Positions 20,636 to 24,943 of a DNA stretch of 24,943 nucleotides are shown here, in pieces. Source of the DNA: Chloroflexota bacterium (lineage in GTDB: Bacteria; Chloroflexota; Limnocylindria; P2-11E); NCBI GenBank assembly GCA_005881085.1, contig VBGU01000088.1, positions 1,582 to 26,524 on the forward strand. Reading direction: 5' to 3'. The notes beneath the pieces are model-generated. The model was not told where the DNA came from. It saw only the letters and a list, made by a program, of their open reading frames with translations, and did not search any database. Every line of letters begins with the position of its first letter. Position 1 is the first letter of the stretch. Made by a program: the position numbers and the translations under genes.

Positions 20636-21505
20636 ATGATCGACGGACTGCGACGCGAGTTCCCGCAGGCGTTCGCACTCGCACGGCGCATCCCCAACCC
20701 GCGATTCGCGCGCTCATCGCCGCTCTGGGCCGTGCTCGGCGGTTTCGGTGCGGGCTTCTTCGTTTCAGCGGCGCTTTTCATCGCGTTGAACGTGACGGCG
20801 CGTCTCGTGGGAGCCCCCCTTGTGTGGGTCGGCGGAGTGGCGACGGTCGGCGCCACCGCGACCACGATCGCGGTCGCGTACACGGTCGGAGGGCGCGGCG
20901 CGGTCGTCGTGTACGCAGGGATCGTCATCATCGAGCGACTGCTGGGACTACCTGGCCTCATGCGTTTTTGTCTCGGGATCGTGTCCGACGCTCCGATCTG
21001 CTCGCCCTTCGCCTACGTCCTCAGCCTCTGGCCGGAGGCGGTCGGTGTCGCGCTCGCGTACCGGCTTGTGCTCGTGCGCTGGGTGCGCACGACAGACGGA
21101 GATCGGAATCCGCTCCTCGAAGCGGCGGGAGCCCTTGCCCTCACGCAGGGATTCGCCGCGGCGATCCTTTCTGCGCTGCTGCTTTCGGCGGGCGCGTTCG
21201 AGGCCGGGATGCTCGTACTAGTTTCGGCGGCCGCTGGCGGAGTCGCGTGCGGGCTCGTACTGCTCGGGCGAGTCGCCGAGTCTCGTCAGTGGCGTTCGCT
21301 CGGGATCATCGCGCTCGTGGTCATTGGAGTCTTTCTTCTGGTGGGGCTGCCAACCTTCTTGGGCCAGGTCGGCATCGGCGGCACGATCGAGATCGGCGGC
21401 CTGAATCTCATCGGTTTCCTTTCGCCTGTCGTGGAGGTGGGCTCCGCTGCGCTCGTCCTCTATATCGCGGCCGCGCGAGGGATTGGCGCGAGCGAACCCG
21501 CCTAG
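20636..21505 (+). CDS. Polytopic membrane protein of unknown function
   Basis: 289 residues from the ATG at 20636; an in-frame ATG at 20609 would add nine residues and overlap the divergent gene. About 28 polar residues (MIDGLRREFPQAFALARRIPNPRF) precede seven or eight hydrophobic helices (roughly 30-54, 58-82, 86-102, 128-140, 150-175, 180-202, 221-243 and 262-280). The repeated Gly/Ala-rich helices and small loops, with RWVRTTDGDRNPLLEA the only long charged loop, suggest a transporter component or an energy-coupling-type integral membrane subunit, but no family motif is recognised. No ATPase or binding protein is adjacent. The start is divergent from the hypothetical gene upstream. Confidence 0.75.
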   Translation: MIDGLRREFPQAFALARRIPNPRFARSSPLWAVLGGFGAGFFVSAALFIALNVTARLVGAPLVWVGGVATVGATATTIAVAYTVGGRGAVVVYAGIVIIERLLGLPGLMRFCLGIVSDAPICSPFAYVLSLWPEAVGVALAYRLVLVRWVRTTDGDRNPLLEAAGALALTQGFAAAILSALLLSAGAFEAGMLVLVSAAAGGVACGLVLLGRVAESRQWRSLGIIALVVIGVFLLVGLPTFLGQVGIGGTIEIGGLNLIGFLSPVVEVGSAALVLYIAAARGIGASEPA

Positions 21506-21648
21506 CTGCGGAGACAGGCCGCCTCTACGTAAGGCACGCGAATTAACGTAAACGAGCGGGGTGAGTACCCAGAACTCGCTATACGGACGGGAGGCGCGGA
21601 AGCGAAGCGAGGGCCCACGTCGCAGTTTGCAACGCAGGCCCGCCCCTC

Positions 21649-21807
21649 CTACGTCAGGTTGTTCCCGATATTGCTGAAGACGTTTGACAGCTGATCCTGC
21701 AAGAAAAGCATGGCCACGATGACCGCCACCGCGATCACCGCGATGATGAGTGCGTACTCCACGAGCCCCTGGCCGGTCTCGTCATGCATGAAACTGCGAA
21801 GGTTCAC
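21649..21807 (-). CDS. Flp/Fap-type pilin precursor
   Basis: 52 residues, easily missed because of its size. The GTG at 21807 follows a GGGGGGTGAG ribosome site. A short positively charged leader (VNLRSFMHDETG) is followed by the Flp prepilin signature: cleavage after Gly12, then QGLVEY with Glu at +5 and Tyr at +6, then a hydrophobic stretch of about 20 residues (ALIIAVIAVAVIVAMLFL) and a polar tail ending SNIGNNLT. This matches type IVb Flp pilins, which are cut by a TadV-type peptidase and assembled by a Tad system into adhesive pili. No tad genes are in the window, so assembly genes must lie elsewhere or the pilin is an orphan. The leader region upstream is rich in inverted repeats. Confidence 0.92.
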   Translation of the reverse strand: MNLRSFMHDETGQGLVEYALIIAVIAVAVIVAMLFLQDQLSNVFSNIGNNLT

Positions 21808-21810
21808 CTC

Positions 21811-21966
21811 ACCCCCCTTATCGCTGGTCTACTCCCGCGATTCTTTCCGCGTCTAGACCACCGGGCAATTCCGGGAAACCAGTACGTGTCAGATGCCGCC
21901 ATGGCAGCAGGTGACCCCGGGAACCGGATTTCTGACATCGAGGGCGAGCAAGAAGTACTCCCTCGA
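21811..21966 (-). promoter_or_regulatory. Hairpin-rich leader upstream of the flp pilin, candidate structured RNA
   Basis: The 341-bp gap between the divergent pilin and subtilase genes has no coding frame. It holds three consecutive inverted repeats. 21825-21831/21854-21860 (TGGTCTA/TAGACCA) has an inner CGCG/CGCG pair. 21887-21893/21931-21937 (TGTCAGA/TCTGACA) encloses TGCC/GGCA and CCGG/CCGG hairpins, a three-way-junction layout. 21938-21944/21960-21966 (TCGAGGG/CCCTCGA) directly abuts the previous stem. Transcribed toward flp, the first hairpin ends just before the ribosome site. I could not match it to a known riboswitch consensus; c-di-GMP-I was compared and does not fit. The rest (21967-22148) shows only the subtilase ribosome site (GGAGG at 22132) and a CCGAGC/GCTCGG inverted repeat. 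Confidence 0.45.
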
Positions 21967-22148
21967 CGCGAGCGCGGCCCCCGGTTCTCCGCACGTTTTC
22001 GCGAATCGCAGTACTAGTCCTCCCCCATTTGCTTGAGTCGCCACGACGAAAGTGACGGTTCATGCCAGTCGCTCCTTCCAGTTAGCTACGCAGCACACAG
22101 CCGAGCGTTCGGGGACCTCGAGCTCGGCGCGGGAGGACTGCGGATCTA

Positions 22149-23761
22149 ATGGAATGGCTTGCCGGACTCGCAAAAGCGGTCGTGCAGGTCGCGATAGCGA
22201 TCGGCTCGATGATCGGGTCTGCCGTCCCCGGAGCCGTCCCGGCGCACGCGCCGGTCACGCCGTCGTCCGCGGCGGTGGTCGCCGCGGTCGCGTCCTCGCC
22301 CTCGTCGAAGGCCGTTCCGGGTCAGCTCCTCGTCCGCTATCGCGACGGCGTGCAGGCCGCAGCGGTGGACGCCCTCGAAAAGTCCCACGGTGCTGCAAGG
22401 AAGGCTGAGATCAGGGCGCTGCGTCTTCATGTCGTTTCTGTTCCGACCGGAGATGAAGACGCGATCGCCCTCGCGCTCGGGAGCGATGCTCGGGTCGAGA
22501 TCGTCGAGCGTGACTTCGCGGTCACGTCGACCGGCACAACGCCGAACGACTACTGGTGGCCGAATGAATGGTCGGAGGTCAAGACACGCACCAATCTCGC
22601 ATGGGACATGACCCAGGGATCCTCGAGCATCGTGATCGCGTCGCTCGACACAGGCGTTGACCTGACGCAGCCCGACCTTCAGGCAAAGCTCGTGGCCGGA
22701 TACAACGTATTGAACGGAAGCTCGGATGCGACTGACGACAACGGGCACGGTACGTGGGCGGCCGGCGTGGCCGCCGCTGCCAGTAACAACTCGATCGGGG
22801 TCGCCTCGTACTGCTGGCGTTGTTCGCTCATGCCCGTCAAGGTCCTGGGCGCCGACGGAACCGGCACGACAGCCAACGTCGCCTCGGGGATCATCTGGGC
22901 GACCGACCACGGCGCGCGCGTCATCAGCATGAGTCTCAGCGGCACGACCGGGACGAGCGCGCTCCAGAGCGCGGTTTACTACGCCCACTCCCGAGGAGTT
23001 GTCCTCGTCGCGGCCGCCCCCAGACTTATCCCGCCGCGTATCCCGAGGTGCTCGGCGTCGCCGGGAGCGATCCGAACGATGCCCTCTACGCGTGGTCCAC
23101 CTACGGCGCCTGGGTGAAGCTCGCGGCTCCGGGCTGCAACTACACGACCGGGCGATCAGGCTGGTTCGGTTCGTTCTGCGGGACGTCCGCGGCTGCGCCG
23201 GCCGTGGCGGGCATCGCGGGGCTCGCGCTGTCGTACGTGGGAACGGCCACGAACACTGCTGTGGAAGCCGCGCTCGAGTCCACAGCGGTGAAGATCAGCG
23301 CCCCTGTCGCATATGGCCGGATTGACGCGTACGCGGCGCTCCTCGCGCTCGGCGGGTCGTCCGCGGCTTCGCCGACTCCGACGCCGGCGGCCACCGTCAA
23401 TCCGACGCCCGCCCCGACGCCGACGGTCGCGCCCTCGCCCACCCCAGCGCCAACGCCGACGCCCGCTCCGGCTGCGACCGAGGTATCGACGACCCTGAGC
23501 GGAGCGGTGACGAATAAGAACCTTTCACGGTCATTCACTCTGACGTCCGGCGCCGGGACCGCGTCAGGGACTCTCACATTCTCGAAGACGGCGCCACTGA
23601 CGGTCACCATCTACTCCGCGAACGGAAGCATCCTGCTCACTCAGACGGGCGGAAGCCCGCTGAGCCTTAGCGTCGTCCTGCCGGCCGGCACGGCGCAGAT
23701 CGTGGTGAGCGGTACCGCGCAGAGCTCGTTCTCCCTCACGATCACCTACCCGGCCCCGTAA
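22149..23761 (+). pseudogene. Secreted subtilisin-like serine protease, disrupted by a deletion and frameshift
   Basis: The ATG at 22149 follows a GGAGG site. The first frame encodes an export signal (about 1-34), an inhibitor-I9-like propeptide (about 56-125) and an S8 catalytic domain with Asp167 in IASLDTGVD and His200 in DNGHGTWAAGV, reaching GVVLVAAA. There the frame breaks (23012-23022). The rest of the domain continues in another frame from TYPAAYPEVLGVAGSD, with the catalytic Ser at 23186-23188 in CGTSAAAPAVAG, then a Pro/Thr-rich linker and a C-terminal beta domain of about 90 residues ending ITYPAP. The conserved GN...(S/T) segment with the oxyanion-hole Asn is absent from the DNA, so this is more than a one-base error. 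Either a real inactivating deletion or an assembly fault explains it. Confidence 0.85.
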
Positions 23762-23777
23762 GCACTCTCGAATAGAT

Positions 23778-23807
23778 CGAGGCCCGGCTCCCCCGAGCCG
23801 GGCCTCG
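23778..23807. terminator. Perfect 13-bp hairpin between convergent genes
   Basis: CGAGGCCCGGCTC (23778-23790) pairs perfectly with 23795-23807 around a CCCC loop. It lies 17 bp after the subtilase stop and 26 bp from the stop of the convergent surface-protein gene, so it can serve both. No U-run follows on either side. The stem shares the GAGGCC(C/G)GGC core with the hairpin at 8036-8062. Confidence 0.75.
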
Positions 23808-23832
23808 TCACGCATGGTCGAGATGTGTCCTG

Positions 23833-24943
23833 CTACGGAGCGAACGCCACCTGGTTGTTTATCGCGTCGAAGACATCCTTGGCGAGCTCCTGTGTCGACT
23901 TCACGTTGCCATACCAGGTCGAGCCACTCGCGTTCGACTGGCTCGCCGCGTAAGCGAGGATCTGGCTCACGGTCATGCTCGCCGCTCCACCGAACGCGGA
24001 GCTCGAGTTGATGAACGTCGTGCAGGTCCCGATGTTCGTGCAGATCTTCGTCAGATCGATCGACGCGCTGCCGATCGGACCGGGCGCACCGATCTTGTTG
24101 GTACCGAGTGCCGCGTCACTGAAGTAGACATCGAGCGCGGTCGCGAGCATCTGTCCCTTCAGCATCGGATTCATGGAGTCACCCGCCGAGCTCGCGAGCT
24201 TGACAACGTTGTAGACGTAGCTCGCTACCGTTGCGCAGCTCGCCGTGGCGCTCAGGTCCTGGAATGGAGCGTACTGACGCAGCCAGGTGCCCGAGTTGCA
24301 GACATTGGCCGTTGCTGCGCCGCCGGTGATGATCCCTTGGCCGTTCTTGTTCTGCCAGAAGCCCATCGTGAGGCCGCCGGTCTTCTCGGGTCCGCAGGCG
24401 GTGACCGTCTGGCTTCCGGTCTGGCCGGTCTCGACGATCGTCGCTGTGTTCGTGTAGCTCTTGCAGTCGAACGCCGGCACGCTTATCGAGCGCGAGTACG
24501 TGAAGGTCCGCGTCGCGAACGGCGCGCCGTCAGTCGCCGTGAGCGTGCCGAGCGTGGTCGGCGTCCCGCCGTTGAAGGTGTCCGTGACTGTGATCGTCGC
24601 GTTCACGAAGGTCGTCGGTGTGGCGAATGAAACAGCTGCGGTGCCGCTCGCCGAGGCATTCGGCGTAGCTGCTCCGGCCTTGTCCCACGAGGCAGTCCCA
24701 GTGTTCGTTCCACCGAGCAGCGGGCTCGGAGCAAGAGCGTAGGTGCACGTGTACGCGAAGTTTGCGGAGCTGCTCGCTGGGATGCTGACGGTGCCGTTTG
24801 TCACCGTGCAGTTTCCGCCGTTATTGATCGTGTCGGTCACCGTCGCGGTGATCGCTTCCCAGTCGTTCGGGTTGCTTACCGTGATCGTGCCGGATGCGGC
24901 CCAAGCGCTGTCAACGAATCCGGTCTGAGCGGCGACGACCGTG
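23833..24943 (-). CDS. Large cell-surface protein, C-terminal part (5' end beyond window)
   Basis: The frame is open from the window edge to the TAG at 23835-23833, about 370 residues; the GTG at 24840 is internal. The N-terminal visible half consists of beta-sandwich repeats of the DUF11/Ig-like kind: TGFVDSAWAASGTITVSNPNDW, ITATVTDTINNGGNCTV, NATITVTDTFNGGTPTTLGTLTA and SYTNTATIVETG, rich in Thr, Asn and Gly with scattered Cys. The C-terminal half begins GGLTMGFWQNKNGQGIITGG, a GFWQNKNGQ motif that recurs in secreted proteins as far as I recall, and contains WLRQYAPFQDLSA and LATALDVYFSD. No sortase motif or membrane anchor is visible at the C-terminus. It is probably secreted and surface-exposed. 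Convergent with the subtilase. Confidence 0.8.
   Translation of the reverse strand, partial: TVVAAQTGFVDSAWAASGTITVSNPNDWEAITATVTDTINNGGNCTVTNGTVSIPASSSANFAYTCTYALAPSPLLGGTNTGTASWDKAGAATPNASASGTAAVSFATPTTFVNATITVTDTFNGGTPTTLGTLTATDGAPFATRTFTYSRSISVPAFDCKSYTNTATIVETGQTGSQTVTACGPEKTGGLTMGFWQNKNGQGIITGGAATANVCNSGTWLRQYAPFQDLSATASCATVASYVYNVVKLASSAGDSMNPMLKGQMLATALDVYFSDAALGTNKIGAPGPIGSASIDLTKICTNIGTCTTFINSSSAFGGAASMTVSQILAYAASQSNASGSTWYGNVKSTQELAKDVFDAINNQVAFAP

Noticed and set aside
21825..21966. c-di-GMP-I (GEMM) riboswitch upstream of flp
   Set aside because: The characteristic GGGCAAACC and GCAAAGCC core elements are not found on either strand, so only an unnamed structured leader is reported.
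23008..23030. Programmed ribosomal frameshift in the subtilase (CCCCC run)
   Set aside because: Even after a shift, the conserved oxyanion-hole Asn loop would be missing, so deletion explains the data better.
1..24943. tRNA or rRNA genes, integrase, insertion-sequence transposase
   Set aside because: None seen on reading either strand; no tRNA-like cloverleaf, transposase motif or terminal inverted repeats with target duplications were recognised.

Overview
The window is GC-rich, densely coded DNA (third codon positions almost always G or C) with short intergenic gaps and frequent stop/start overlaps. It looks like a chromosomal segment of an aerobic, F420-using bacterium. The gene families resemble those of terrestrial or freshwater Chloroflexota or actinobacterium-like lineages: a MSMEG_4141-type F420 oxidoreductase, a fused E1 alpha/beta 2-oxo acid dehydrogenase, a Flp pilin and a magnesium-chelatase-like AAA/VWA pair. 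That taxonomic placement is an inference without any database search.

Layout, left to right. (1) 1-2576 (+): the end of a magnesium-chelatase-like AAA ATPase, translationally coupled to a VWA protein. (2) 2799-4640 (-): a small membrane protein, a LysE-family exporter and a dienelactone-hydrolase-like enzyme. A NifU-domain protein that has lost its cysteines diverges from these. (3) 4989-6698 (-): an F420 oxidoreductase, a DUF309 protein and an unknown protein, followed by an 8-cysteine ferredoxin (+) with a clear terminator. (4) 7046-9437 (-): a free-standing LAGLIDADG-like protein with a zinc ribbon, a secreted Thr-rich protein and a DUF2203 protein. (5) 9474-10933 (+): a GYD protein and an amidohydrolase. 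(6) 10730-11903: a recent tandem duplication of about 586 bp. It copies the amidohydrolase 3' end, a complete small gene and the lipB 3' end. (7) 19407-11864 (-): a six-gene presumed operon of alpha/beta hydrolase, fused E1 alpha-beta, a second E1 beta, E2, lipA and lipB. (8) 19426-21505: two unknown soluble proteins and a polytopic membrane protein. (9) 21649-24943: a Flp-type pilin with a hairpin-rich leader, a disrupted secreted subtilase, and the C-terminal part of a large cell-surface repeat protein that runs off the window.

How the genes work together: the central operon pairs a 2-oxo acid dehydrogenase complex with the two enzymes that make its lipoyl cofactor. LipB transfers octanoate to the E2 lipoyl lysine, LipA inserts the sulfurs, and E1 and E2 then use the arm. 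E3 (dihydrolipoamide dehydrogenase) is not in the window. The right-hand end is a surface and secretion neighbourhood.

The points most worth checking are: the tandem duplication carrying two identical copies of a small gene; a recurring -10-like hexamer 6-8 nt before start codons that lack a Shine-Dalgarno, suggesting leaderless transcripts; the cysteine-less NifU domain; the fused E1 with an extra beta subunit and a reciprocal D/N exchange in its thiamine motif; the LAGLIDADG protein; the structured flp leader; and the subtilase that has lost its oxyanion-hole segment.
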